A stretch of 64,000 nucleotides of DNA from Paracoccaceae bacterium (lineage in GTDB: Bacteria > Pseudomonadota > Alphaproteobacteria > Rhodobacterales > Rhodobacteraceae), in assembly GCA_029243395.1 (NCBI GenBank), contig JAQWSE010000008.1:62001-126000 (forward strand), in the 5' to 3' direction. The notes under the pieces were generated by a model. It did no database searches, was not told where the DNA came from, and worked only from the letters and a program-made list of their open reading frames with translations. Below, one piece after another: positions 1-11,758 of this stretch (position 1 is the first letter of the stretch; every line of letters starts with the position of its first letter). A program made the position numbers and the translations under genes.

Positions 1-1
1 C

Positions 2-448
2 AAGATAAGAGAAGTAATAGGATCCGGAGGAAAAGTTATTAGAGAAATTGTCGAAGTGTCTGGAGCTAAAGTTGATATTAATGACGAAGGAATTATTAAG
101 ATCGCATCTAATGATTCTGAAAAAATTTCAAAGGCGTTAGAACTAATCAAAGCTATTGTAGATGAACCTGAGGTGGGTGAAATTTATTCTGGTAAGATTG
201 TAAAGTTAATGGACTTTGGGGCTTTTGTTAATTTTTTTGGCAAGAAGGATGGTCTTGTTCATGTCAGTCAGATCTCTACAGAACGGGTTGCACACCCAAA
301 AGATCTACTAAAGGAAGGGCAGGAAGTTAAAGTCAAGCTAATGGGTTTTGATGACCGTGGTAAAGTTAGGTTATCAATGAAAACAATAGACCAAGAAACA
401 GGCATGGAAATTAAAGAACCAAAGTCTGAAGGAAAAAAGAAAAGTTAA
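2..448 (+). CDS. pnp: Polynucleotide phosphorylase, C-terminal part (KH and S1 domains)
   Basis: PNPase degrades RNA 3' to 5' with phosphate and can add tails; it works in the degradosome. Only the C-terminal ~148 residues are in the window, because the frame is open from base 2. The first residues form the KH domain, with the G-S-G-G-K loop and I-R-E-I helix. An S1 RNA-binding domain follows, starting at G-E-I-Y-S-G-K and containing D-F-G-A-F-V and L-V-H-V-S. The tail is short and lysine-rich. The catalytic RNase PH domains lie outside the window. The GTG at 56 is internal to the KH domain and is not the start. The next gene is convergent, four bases away. Confidence 0.95.
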   Translation, partial: KIREVIGSGGKVIREIVEVSGAKVDINDEGIIKIASNDSEKISKALELIKAIVDEPEVGEIYSGKIVKLMDFGAFVNFFGKKDGLVHVSQISTERVAHPKDLLKEGQEVKVKLMGFDDRGKVRLSMKTIDQETGMEIKEPKSEGKKKS

Positions 449-452
449 TAAA

Positions 453-1205
453 TTATTCTGCAGTGATTTTAATCTTGGAAAGATCGTCATAATAAATGTC
501 GGCTAAATTAATGATTTCTAATTCTTTAGCTGACATGGAATAAAATTTTCGATCTTTATAATCCGGATTTTTTTTTACCAGAAACCTATTGCTTTTATTT
601 ATTTCTTTATACCAGTGTTTTCCCCAGACACCATCATAAGGTTTTGCTCCTGGCTTCCAGCTCAACATTGATTCCGAGAATTTAATGCCTATGGCTTTGC
701 ATAATTTTTTTAGGATTTTCCTTGGGTTTTGTATAAGGTCTTCAGAATCTATAATCGGTGGTGCATAGCCTAATTTATCTTTAACCAACTCAAACAACTC
801 AAACTGCTGTCTGAAACCAAGATCATCCAATCCATAATCAGCATGTTTTTTCCTAAATGACTTCAAAACCAAATCTGGTCGCCTTATCAAAAAGACATTT
901 GTCAATGAGAAAATAAAATCCTTATTAAAATTCTTCAGCATGTGGTGTGTCATGTGTTTCTGATATTGATATGGCTTACTTACTAAACTATTCTCACAGT
1001 TTTCACACACCACATCTGGATCAGAAGGTTGACTGTTAAGAATTTCTAAGTGCATAGGATGTCTAAGCTCAGTCTCCTTCAAATACGCGGCATAAAAGGG
1101 CTCATCTATGACTTCGAAGTCATCCCGATTTCCAAAACTTCTCATTAAAGCCGTCGATAGATTCCTAGGTCCAGACCAAATTGCAATCCTCTTAATCTTT
1201 CTCAA
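453..1205 (-). CDS. Sulfotransferase family protein
   Basis: A 250-residue member of the PAPS-dependent sulfotransferase superfamily. The N-terminal W-S-G-P-R-N-L-S-T motif (residues 10-18) is the 5'-phosphosulfate binding loop form seen in this group, followed by a D-E-P-F segment typical of the core. The start is TTG at 1205, which overlaps the end of the upstream aminotransferase by 14 bases and places the loop at the expected distance. The overlap argues for translational coupling and a shared substrate pathway, but the acceptor is unknown. Family assignment is good; the specific reaction cannot be read from sequence. Confidence 0.75.
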   Translation of the reverse strand: MRKIKRIAIWSGPRNLSTALMRSFGNRDDFEVIDEPFYAAYLKETELRHPMHLEILNSQPSDPDVVCENCENSLVSKPYQYQKHMTHHMLKNFNKDFIFSLTNVFLIRRPDLVLKSFRKKHADYGLDDLGFRQQFELFELVKDKLGYAPPIIDSEDLIQNPRKILKKLCKAIGIKFSESMLSWKPGAKPYDGVWGKHWYKEINKSNRFLVKKNPDYKDRKFYSMSAKELEIINLADIYYDDLSKIKITAE

Positions 1206-2094
1206 TCATCGCCTCATAAAATTTTCTTAGCTTTACAGCTATCTCTCCTTCTAAACCATTACCTATCTGATGTCCGTCTATACTAAAAACTTGTATTAGA
1301 CCTCCAAACGTACCCGTGAGAAAAGCTCCTTCTGCGGAATATGTGTCCACCAGAGAAAAGTTCCTCTGATAAATTGGAAAATCCAAATTTCTGCATATCT
1401 GTATCACCTTTTCTCTGGTGATACCGTTCATACAATAATCTCCTGTAGAGGTCCAAACTTCTCCTTTCCTGATTATAAAAAAATTGCATGAATTTGTTGT
1501 ATTAACAAAACCATGAGGATCCAACATCAATGCTTCATCTCCACCAGCCTTAGAAGACTGAAGGCAAGCTATAACACAATTTAATTTGGAATGACTATTT
1601 AGTTTTGGATCTTGGGTCATAGGTTGGCCACGCATCTGTGGGACTGTCACCAACTTAATTCCCTTCTTTGAAGAACCCAAAACTGGCCTTGAATGTTCCA
1701 TTATTATAACAAATGTCGATCCGAATATAGAGAAGCCGGGATGCTGGAAAGCCTTTGATTTTTTGCCTCTAGTTATCATCAATCTAGCATAGGCATCCGT
1801 TTCCATAGAATTCGCTAAACGTGTTTTCTCTAACTGACAGTGAACATCTTCCTTTGTTAAAGACATGTCTATTTCCACTGCCTTAAGAGCAGCATATAAC
1901 CTCTCCATATGGTCATCAAAAAAAAGCCACTTTCCTCTATGAAGTCTTAAGCCTTCCCAGATTCCATCTCCCAAAAGAAACCCACTATCAAAAACAGAAA
2001 TATTTGCCTTTTCCCTATGGAAAAGTTCTCCATTGATATTAATCTTGACCTCAGAATTTCTGTGATCATCTTCAGAACTATGTGTAATTGATAT
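1192..2094 (-). CDS. Class IV aminotransferase (branched-chain / D-amino acid type), probably with an ATA start
   Basis: PLP-dependent fold-type IV transaminase of about 300 residues. The core shows S-V-F-D-S-G-F, then L-L-G-D-G-I-W-E-G-L-R, and a C-terminal F-L-T-G-T-F-G-G segment that binds PLP phosphate. The first usual start codon is TTG at 1974, but that lies inside the conserved L-L-G-D-G-I-W-E-G block. The frame stays open to 2124 and encodes the normal family N-terminus, including I-N-G-E-L-F. No ATG, GTG or TTG occurs in that stretch. An ATA at 2092-2094 sits 8 bases after an AAGGGAG ribosome-binding site (2103-2109) and gives the expected length, so I place the start there. It is co-transcribed with the overlapping sulfotransferase. 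Substrate specificity is not resolved. Confidence 0.8.
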   Translation of the reverse strand: MSITHSSEDDHRNSEVKININGELFHREKANISVFDSGFLLGDGIWEGLRLHRGKWLFFDDHMERLYAALKAVEIDMSLTKEDVHCQLEKTRLANSMETDAYARLMITRGKKSKAFQHPGFSIFGSTFVIIMEHSRPVLGSSKKGIKLVTVPQMRGQPMTQDPKLNSHSKLNCVIACLQSSKAGGDEALMLDPHGFVNTTNSCNFFIIRKGEVWTSTGDYCMNGITREKVIQICRNLDFPIYQRNFSLVDTYSAEGAFLTGTFGGLIQVFSIDGHQIGNGLEGEIAVKLRKFYEAMIEKD

Positions 2095-2140
2095 CTTGAC
2101 TACTCCCTTATCAAATTTCTTATTCTACAAATTAAAAAAA

Positions 2141-3202
2141 TCAAATCCAACCCGCCAACTCTTTTTCGATAATTTCTATGAAAGCCCCAATATGATCATC
2201 TCGGTCATTAAGGCATGGTATATATAAGAAACTACTTCCCCCAGCCTCAGAAAAACTTTCTGCAATTTCTTGATTGATTTCTTCTAATGTCTCTACACAA
2301 TCCGATGAAAAAGCAGGGGCCACAACAGCTATGTTCTTTTTACCAGTTCCTACCAACTCAGCTACATACTCTACGGTTGATGGCCCCACCCATTTTTCAG
2401 GTCCAAATTTTGATTGAAATGTAGTTGTACAATATTTTTTCTCCCATTTTAATTCATTCGCAAGCAACCGGGTCGTCTTCTGACACTGGCAGTGGTAGGG
2501 ATCTCCTGCTAGGAGATAGCGTTCTGGGACACCATGATAGGACACTACAAGATGTTCTGGTTTAGTTTTTGCTTCTGCATAAGCTTCCCTGATAGAATTA
2601 GCTAAAGCTTTTATGTATGTAGGATTATCAAAATAGGCTGGGACTGTTCTTAAAGCTGGTTGCCAGTTCATTTTCATGAGAGCCCTAAAGGCTTGATCAT
2701 TGGCTGTTGCGCTAGTGGGCCCCGCATACTGAGGATATAAAGGGAAGAACAATATTCTTTCACATCCTTGCGACTGCAACCTCTTCATTGCGCTTTCAGT
2801 GGATGGATTCCCGTATCTCATGCAAAAGTCTATAACAATCTTTTCACTATACTTACTTTTTTGGAAATGCAGACTTAACTTTCTAAACTGACTCCTAGTC
2901 GTGGTCAATAAAGGACTCTCATTGTCTTTTTCATTCCAAATACTCTTATATGCTTCACCCGAAGAAAATGGTCTCTTTGAAAGAATAATAAGTTGCAATA
3001 AAGGTTGCCAAAGCCACCTAGGATAATCAATCACTCGTTTGTCCGACAAAAATTCGCTAAGATACCGTCTCATAGACCAATAATCAGTATTGTCAGGCGT
3101 TCCAAGGTTGGCAATCAGGACACCTATTCTTGCCACAGCTACTGGAGGGTGATCCTGGCTAGAAAATGCTAATCTACCTTGACCTGGTTTGTCTAATTTC
3201 AA
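2141..3202 (-). CDS. hemH: Ferrochelatase
   Basis: Inserts Fe2+ into protoporphyrin IX, the last step of heme synthesis. At 353 residues it is of usual length. The fold begins at I-G-V-L-I-A-N-L-G-T-P and carries the conserved substrate-pocket residues in F-P-L-Y-P-Q-Y. The metal-site histidine is in S-Y-H-G-V-P-E-R-Y, and the acidic motif is in S-D-C-V-E-T-L-E-E-I. The start is TTG at 3202; no better in-frame start is visible. A D-P-Y-H-C-Q-C-Q cysteine pair in the middle resembles the segment carrying additional cysteines in many bacterial ferrochelatases. Confidence 0.95.
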   Translation of the reverse strand: MKLDKPGQGRLAFSSQDHPPVAVARIGVLIANLGTPDNTDYWSMRRYLSEFLSDKRVIDYPRWLWQPLLQLIILSKRPFSSGEAYKSIWNEKDNESPLLTTTRSQFRKLSLHFQKSKYSEKIVIDFCMRYGNPSTESAMKRLQSQGCERILFFPLYPQYAGPTSATANDQAFRALMKMNWQPALRTVPAYFDNPTYIKALANSIREAYAEAKTKPEHLVVSYHGVPERYLLAGDPYHCQCQKTTRLLANELKWEKKYCTTTFQSKFGPEKWVGPSTVEYVAELVGTGKKNIAVVAPAFSSDCVETLEEINQEIAESFSEAGGSSFLYIPCLNDRDDHIGAFIEIIEKELAGWI

Positions 3203-3309
3203 TGCTTTGATCCTAAATAGGTTATTAAAAAATTGAACTCTAAATCCTTAATTGTTATTAAGCTACAAAAGTAAAATTTCAACAAATTTTTGTTAAAGTA
3301 CTTGGATTT

Positions 3310-4077
3310 TTACTCATGCATACTCCCAGGTTTAGAACTCCAGCCAGTCAGACAAACTACATCAAAAGTTGCTTGATATTTATTATTATTTTTCAATGTC
3401 TTATAGTTTTTTCTATAGTATTCCATCGCATATGATAAAACTCTTTTTGGTAGAGGTCGTCTACTTCTTTCTATCATGGCATTTGTCTCTCCCATACCCC
3501 TAATATCCGACAAAAGGCTCATGGGATCGCTGTAATCAACCGTATAATTTAGTTTGTCGGAAACACAATGGTCAAAGCCAGCTCGACGAAGCAATTTCCC
3601 AAAAGTAGGGATGTCTATTTTCGGGTTCACACGACGTGAAACCCTACCAAAAACTTTAAGTTCTGCATATTCAAAGGACTTTTTCAGTTCATAAAGGCTG
3701 TTCTCACCGAAGGCATAAGCAAACAATATTCCTTCCCTTGTCAAACCGCGTCGCATTTGTACTAATCTTGCTATAGGGTCATTAACTAGATGCAAATATA
3801 AAGCACTAATAATCAAGTCTCTTGATTTTGGTTTAATTGGTAAAATATTTGTATCCTCACAAAAATCATAAGTTTTATAGGGTAAACTATCGCCCCAATA
3901 TCTTGCAAAAGGCCCAATTATTTCAATACTTAAGAATTTTTGTTTTTGTTCATTCATCCTGTCCTTAAGATCTGCAATGACCTGATCATGCAAAAAAGAA
4001 ACAAAACCTTGGGCTTTTGCTCTTTCTTGCCTACATTTAATCAGTTCTTCATTAAAAATATTTGATTGGTTTTGCAT
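3310..4077 (-). CDS. NDUFAF5/BioC-like methyltransferase-fold protein with degenerate SAM-binding motif
   Basis: The 255-residue protein follows the alphaproteobacterial NDUFAF5-like family. The middle has D-L-I-I-S-A-L-Y-L-H-L-V-N-D, where the family has a D-L-I-x-S-x-L-x-L-H-W-V-N-D motif. Then come Q-M-R-R-G-L, the D-I-P-T-F-G-K-L-L-R-R-A-G-F helix and D-I-R-G-M-G-E-T-N-A. The family's glycine-rich SAM motif I is expected just after residue 45, but the segment reads I-E-I-I-G-P-F-A-R-Y-W and lacks the D-x-G-x-x-x-G pattern. In eukaryotes NDUFAF5 hydroxylates an arginine of a complex I subunit. A similar assembly role is possible here but is inference. ComF and glutaredoxin genes usual in this neighbourhood are absent. 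Confidence 0.65.
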   Translation of the reverse strand: MQNQSNIFNEELIKCRQERAKAQGFVSFLHDQVIADLKDRMNEQKQKFLSIEIIGPFARYWGDSLPYKTYDFCEDTNILPIKPKSRDLIISALYLHLVNDPIARLVQMRRGLTREGILFAYAFGENSLYELKKSFEYAELKVFGRVSRRVNPKIDIPTFGKLLRRAGFDHCVSDKLNYTVDYSDPMSLLSDIRGMGETNAMIERSRRPLPKRVLSYAMEYYRKNYKTLKNNNKYQATFDVVCLTGWSSKPGSMHE

Positions 4078-4143
4078 GGAAGTACTAACTACAATTGTAA
4101 TAATTCTTATTAATTAATAACACTTTGGAGCAAAGAATTAAAA

Positions 4144-4911
4144 ATGAAATCACCTATCAAGATAGCTCTAATACAACTTTCTTCCAATGATAAAACAGAA
4201 GAAAATTATGAAAAAATCAAAACTTATCTTCGTAAATCTTATGAAAAAGGAGCAAGATTCATCTTAACTCCAGAAGTATCTAATTTCATTTCCAATGATA
4301 TTGAACTTAGAAGAAGAGCTTTGAAAACTGAAGAAAAGGATCCTATTTTAAGGCTTGCCAAAAATTTTGCCTTAAAAAATCATGTTTGGATTCTAATTGG
4401 TTCACTAGCAGTTAAAATTGATGAAAAAATTAATGATAATTATGCAAATAGATCTTTATTGATTGACCCAAAAGGGAAGGTTGTTGCTAGATACGACAAG
4501 ATTCATATGTTTGACATCAAAATCAATAGAAAGGTTGAATTTAAAGAGTCACGCTATTTCGTACCCGGGAAAAAAGCCATCTTAGTTGAAACTTGTTTTG
4601 CAAAAATAGGGATGACAATTTGTTATGATCTACGATTTCCACATTTATTTAATCAATTGGCCAAAGCAGGTGCCAGCTTGATATGCGTGCCTTCCGCCTT
4701 CACTATCCCAACAGGGCGATGTCATTGGGAAACTTTACTTCGAGCTAGGGCTCTAGAAAACAATGTTTATATTCTCGCACCTGCGCAATGTGGCCAAAAT
4801 GAACCAAGTAGGAGTACTTGGGGTCACTCTTTGGTAATTGATCCCACTGGCAAGATAATATCTGATTCAGGTAAGGAACCTGGGATAAGTGTTGTTGCAC
4901 TCACAGTCTGA
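4144..4911 (+). CDS. Carbon-nitrogen hydrolase, Nit1/deaminated-glutathione amidase type
   Basis: A nitrilase-superfamily amidase. The Glu-Lys-Cys triad is visible as the Glu in L-T-P-E-V, the Lys in Y-D-K-I-H-M-F-D and the Cys in C-Y-D-L-R-F-P. The K-I-H-M-F-D and C-Y-D-L-R-F-P forms are those of Nit1-type enzymes, which hydrolyse deaminated glutathione. At 255 residues it is about 20-30 residues shorter than usual; it stops at V-V-A-L-T-V, before the final helix that normally follows. Ignoring one base at the stop would continue into D-Y-P-L-Q-N-I-R, which could be a lost C-terminal helix. All catalytic residues are intact. Confidence 0.85.
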   Translation: MKSPIKIALIQLSSNDKTEENYEKIKTYLRKSYEKGARFILTPEVSNFISNDIELRRRALKTEEKDPILRLAKNFALKNHVWILIGSLAVKIDEKINDNYANRSLLIDPKGKVVARYDKIHMFDIKINRKVEFKESRYFVPGKKAILVETCFAKIGMTICYDLRFPHLFNQLAKAGASLICVPSAFTIPTGRCHWETLLRARALENNVYILAPAQCGQNEPSRSTWGHSLVIDPTGKIISDSGKEPGISVVALTV

Positions 4912-4985
4912 TTATCCCTTGCAAAACATTCGAGATCTTATAGCTTGGAATTTGTTACCACTTTCTTGTTTAGTTATAAATCTCA

Positions 4986-5426
4986 ATGAAAAAAAATCCA
5001 CCTAATCTCTCGCCTTTAATATTGTTTTCAGAAATAGCTACAATAGATCAGCTTATCAGAGCTCAAATCTCTAAATCTTTACCCCATGGCATGGCAATCT
5101 CTCATCTTTCAGTTTTAAACCACCTTTCCTCTATGAAGAATGAAAAAACACCAGTACAACTGGCCAATAGCTTCCACGTAACTAAAGGTGCTATGACAAA
5201 TACTCTTTCCAGACTAGAAAAATCCGGCTACATCCATATTAGGCCAGATTCAAATGATGCTCGCCGAAAACTAGTTACGATAAGTAAATCTGGGCTAGAG
5301 GCACAGCAAACTGCTATAATTTCCATTACACCAGTTATAACCAAAGCAATTAATAAACTGGGGAAAGAAAAAGCTGATTCCGTTTTACCCATCATACGAG
5401 AGCTCAGGCACATACTTAGCAATTGA
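4986..5426 (+). CDS. MarR-family transcriptional regulator
   Basis: A 146-residue winged-helix regulator. The recognition region P-V-Q-L-A-N-S-F-H-V-T-K-G-A-M-T-N-T-L-S runs into R-L-E-K-S-G-Y-I. The wing contains the MarR signature D-x-R-x-K-x-V-x-I-T as D-A-R-R-K-L-V-T-I-S. Helices at both ends would form the dimer interface. It lies six bases upstream of the next gene on the same strand, so the two are probably co-transcribed. The ligand and target are unknown; the usual role is repression of a nearby operon relieved by a small phenolic or lipophilic ligand. Confidence 0.9.
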   Translation: MKKNPPNLSPLILFSEIATIDQLIRAQISKSLPHGMAISHLSVLNHLSSMKNEKTPVQLANSFHVTKGAMTNTLSRLEKSGYIHIRPDSNDARRKLVTISKSGLEAQQTAIISITPVITKAINKLGKEKADSVLPIIRELRHILSN

Positions 5427-5432
5427 ATTAGG

Positions 5433-6152
5433 ATGAAAAAAACAAGAGTTCTAATTATTGGAAGTGCCCCTGATGCTATTGTAGCAAAAAAATGGTCTGA
5501 TCCTCCATTTGATTATATTGTTGCAATCAATAATGCATGGAGAATTCGATCAGATTGGAGTAACTGTATTTTCCCTGAAGATTTTCCCCTCAAAAAACAA
5601 CCTCAAGTTTCCAAAAGTCAGACCCTAAATTCAGCGAAAGACTATGTGAATGCTCAAAATCACTTTGGCGGTTTTGTTTATGCGGGGGGAACTATGGCTT
5701 TCACAGCAGGCTATTGGGTATTATATCAATTCAAACCAAGTCTAATTGGCTATATAGGATGTGACATGATTTATAACGGATCTAAGACACATTTTTATGG
5801 AAATGGAAAAGCTGATCCACTACGAGATGACAAAACTTTAAAGAATCTTAAAGCAAAATCTGCCCGTCTAGAAGCCATAGCTCTTAAGCAAGGTTGTTCA
5901 ATAGTAAATTTTTCACTGCTTCCATCAAGTAACTTGGTATTCCCTAGACAGAAAATAACTGAGCTATATGAAGACAAAAAACCACCCCACCGCAAAATTA
6001 GAGAGGATAGAATCCAAAAAGCCTTACGCAAAGAAAGTGCCTTAGGTTATTTCGTGGAAGATGGTAGGTACTGGAAACAAATGGCTCTATTTGACTCTGT
6101 TGAAATTGAAAAATTGGATGAAATTTGGCTTTCAACAGTTTTGTCAGAATAG
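5433..6152 (+). CDS. Unrecognised conserved-looking protein with Rossmann-like N-terminus
   Basis: I do not recognise this 239-residue protein. It starts K-T-R-V-L-I-I-G-S-A-P-D-A, a beta strand and glycine turn like a nucleotide- or sugar-binding Rossmann fold. A-I-N-N-A-W-R-I-R follows, then F-P-E-D-F-P, a glycine-rich F-V-Y-A-G-G-T-M-A-F-T-A-G, and G-Y-I-G-C-D-M-I-Y. That pattern is reminiscent of glycan-handling proteins, but I cannot name a family. There are no membrane segments or signal peptide. It is coupled to the MarR gene upstream and convergent with ubiG, so it is the most likely effector of that regulator's operon. Confidence 0.8.
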   Translation: MKKTRVLIIGSAPDAIVAKKWSDPPFDYIVAINNAWRIRSDWSNCIFPEDFPLKKQPQVSKSQTLNSAKDYVNAQNHFGGFVYAGGTMAFTAGYWVLYQFKPSLIGYIGCDMIYNGSKTHFYGNGKADPLRDDKTLKNLKAKSARLEAIALKQGCSIVNFSLLPSSNLVFPRQKITELYEDKKPPHRKIREDRIQKALRKESALGYFVEDGRYWKQMALFDSVEIEKLDEIWLSTVLSE

Positions 6153-6160
6153 AATGAATC

Positions 6161-6901
6161 CTAGTTCTTAACAGAAGTTGTCACGTAGTTTACTGAAAAG
6201 TCTTTAGAAGAAATTTTCCAATCCCATTGGGAAAAACTGAATACAAACCCCTTAGTATCAATCAATTCTAAATTATTTTCTTCAAGAAATAACTCTAATT
6301 CTTCAGGTGTTATAAATTTTTGCCACTCATGAGTATGCTTTGGTAGCCATCTCATAACATATTCCGCGCCTATAATCGCCCAAAGATAACTTTTTGAATT
6401 TCTATTTATTGTTGAACAAGTCATCAAACCTCCTGACTTGAGTAATTCTGAACACGTCTTTAGGTACCGTTCGGGGTGAGGCACGTGCTCAACAACTTCC
6501 ATATTTAATATGACATCAAAGCGTTCATTTTTTTTCAAAAGATCCTCTGCAGTTGAAATTCTATAATCAATATCTAACCCAATCTGTTTAGAATGAATTT
6601 CAGCAACTTTGATATTCTTACTCACAGGATCTACCCCAACTACAGTTGCTCCCAAACGGGCCATGGGTTCTGAGAGCAAACCTCCTCCACAACCAATATC
6701 TAATATTCTTAGTCCCCCAAATGGGCACAGTTTATCTAATTTGCACTGGAAATGGGTCTTTATTTGATTAGTTATATATCCTAGACGACACGGGTTTAAC
6801 ATATGGAGAGGTTTGAACTTGCCTTCTGGGTTCCACCATTCCTCAGCCATTGATTCAAATTTTAATAATTCTTCTTTGTCTACTTCATCTAGATTTTTCA
6901 T
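6161..6901 (-). CDS. ubiG: Ubiquinone biosynthesis O-methyltransferase
   Basis: Catalyses both O-methylations in ubiquinone synthesis with SAM. The 246 residues match the family length. Near residue 65 the SAM motif [13 protein letters not shown] is intact, followed by V-V-G-V-D-P. The UbiG-specific N-terminal F-x-x-x-A-x-x-W-W-N-P is present as [11 protein letters not shown]. The mid-protein N-M-E-V-V-E-H-V segment and the T-I-N-R-N motif are also diagnostic. It lies close to other alphaproteobacterial core genes. ubiH is in the same window at 18.4 kb. Confidence 0.95.
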   Translation of the reverse strand: MKNLDEVDKEELLKFESMAEEWWNPEGKFKPLHMLNPCRLGYITNQIKTHFQCKLDKLCPFGGLRILDIGCGGGLLSEPMARLGATVVGVDPVSKNIKVAEIHSKQIGLDIDYRISTAEDLLKKNERFDVILNMEVVEHVPHPERYLKTCSELLKSGGLMTCSTINRNSKSYLWAIIGAEYVMRWLPKHTHEWQKFITPEELELFLEENNLELIDTKGFVFSFSQWDWKISSKDFSVNYVTTSVKN

Positions 6902-6961
6902 GTTGGTTACCTTACTCTTTATAGTAATATAGATTTAAGCACTAGGATATATTCATCAACC

Positions 6962-10679
<3,718 letters not shown>

Positions 10680-10819
10680 TCTGAAGTTCTAAGCCATCAA
10701 AATTTTTGACTGCCATAAAACATAAGTAAAGCCTCACAAAGAAAATCACAAGGATGTAAAATCGTTGCAAAAAACTCTGGCAAGCACTATGTATCGATTA
10801 ACCTATTAGGAAGAAAAAA

Positions 10820-11728
10820 ATGAATTGGATATCTAATTACGTCCGTCCCAAAATAAACGCAATTTTTTCCAAAAAAGATACACCGGAAAATCTTTGGACC
10901 AAGTGTCCTTCCTGTGGCATGATGCTCTTCCACAGAGAAGTCAAAGATTCCCTTTATGTCTGCAATGGATGTGGGCACCATATGCAAATTTCTTCGACTG
11001 AACGTCTTTTATCCCTTTTTGACGGTGGGATATACTCTCCAATTGAAACTGAAGATGTTTTGGAAGATCCACTGCAATTTAAAGATACTAAAAAATATGC
11101 TGAAAGAATTAGGGAAACTAGAAAAATTACCGGGGAAAAAGATGCCATGGTAATTTCTATGGGTGATATCGGAAAACTAAAGGTAACAGTAGCTGTTCAA
11201 AATTTTAATTTTATGGGTGGGTCCATGGGCATGGCTGTTGGGAATAGTATTATAGCTGGAGTTAATAATTCCCTAAAGCATAAGACCCCCTTTGTGCTTT
11301 TTTCAGCAGCCGGGGGAGCCCGAATGCAAGAAAGTATTTTGTCCCTAATGCAAATGCCAAGATCGATTGTAGCAATTCAATCCCTTAGAGAGGAAAAATT
11401 ACCTTACGTTGTTGTTTTGACTAATCCAACTACTGGAGGCGTAACAGCATCATATGCCATGCTAGGAGATGTAACCTTAGCAGAACCCAATGCCCTAATT
11501 TGTTTCGCAGGACCTAGAGTAATTGAACAAACGATCAGAGAAAAATTGCCTGAAGGGTTTCAGAAATCAGAATACCTTTTAGAACATGGGATGATTGATC
11601 AAGTCATACCTAGAGATAAAATTAAGAACGAATTGATAATTCTTCTCCATATTCTCATGAAAAAACCCCGTGCTATTCGTGGCAATATTAAGAAAGCCGG
11701 AGAAGAAAAATCTTCTGCGCTAAAATAA
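10820..11728 (+). CDS. accD: Acetyl-CoA carboxylase carboxyltransferase subunit beta
   Basis: Beta half of the carboxyltransferase that moves CO2 from biotin to acetyl-CoA in fatty acid synthesis. The N-terminal zinc ribbon is complete: C-P-S-C near residue 30 and C-N-G-C near residue 50. The crotonase-fold core has F-S-A-A-G-G-A-R-M-Q-E and the T-N-P-T-T-G-G-V-T-A-S-Y motif, with F-A-G-P-R-V-I-E-Q-T-I-R-E after it. In most alphaproteobacteria trpA precedes accD and folC follows it. Here folC follows, but the trp genes are not upstream; a lipoprotein gene faces away instead. Confidence 0.97.
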   Translation: MNWISNYVRPKINAIFSKKDTPENLWTKCPSCGMMLFHREVKDSLYVCNGCGHHMQISSTERLLSLFDGGIYSPIETEDVLEDPLQFKDTKKYAERIRETRKITGEKDAMVISMGDIGKLKVTVAVQNFNFMGGSMGMAVGNSIIAGVNNSLKHKTPFVLFSAAGGARMQESILSLMQMPRSIVAIQSLREEKLPYVVVLTNPTTGGVTASYAMLGDVTLAEPNALICFAGPRVIEQTIREKLPEGFQKSEYLLEHGMIDQVIPRDKIKNELIILLHILMKKPRAIRGNIKKAGEEKSSALK

Positions 11729-11758
11729 TAATCTTTAATAAAACTGGAAAATCTCACG

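Noticed and set aside
10757-10800. Promoter-like TTGCAA-N17-TATGTA before accD
   Set aside because: The -10 matches only three of six positions, too weak to report as a feature.
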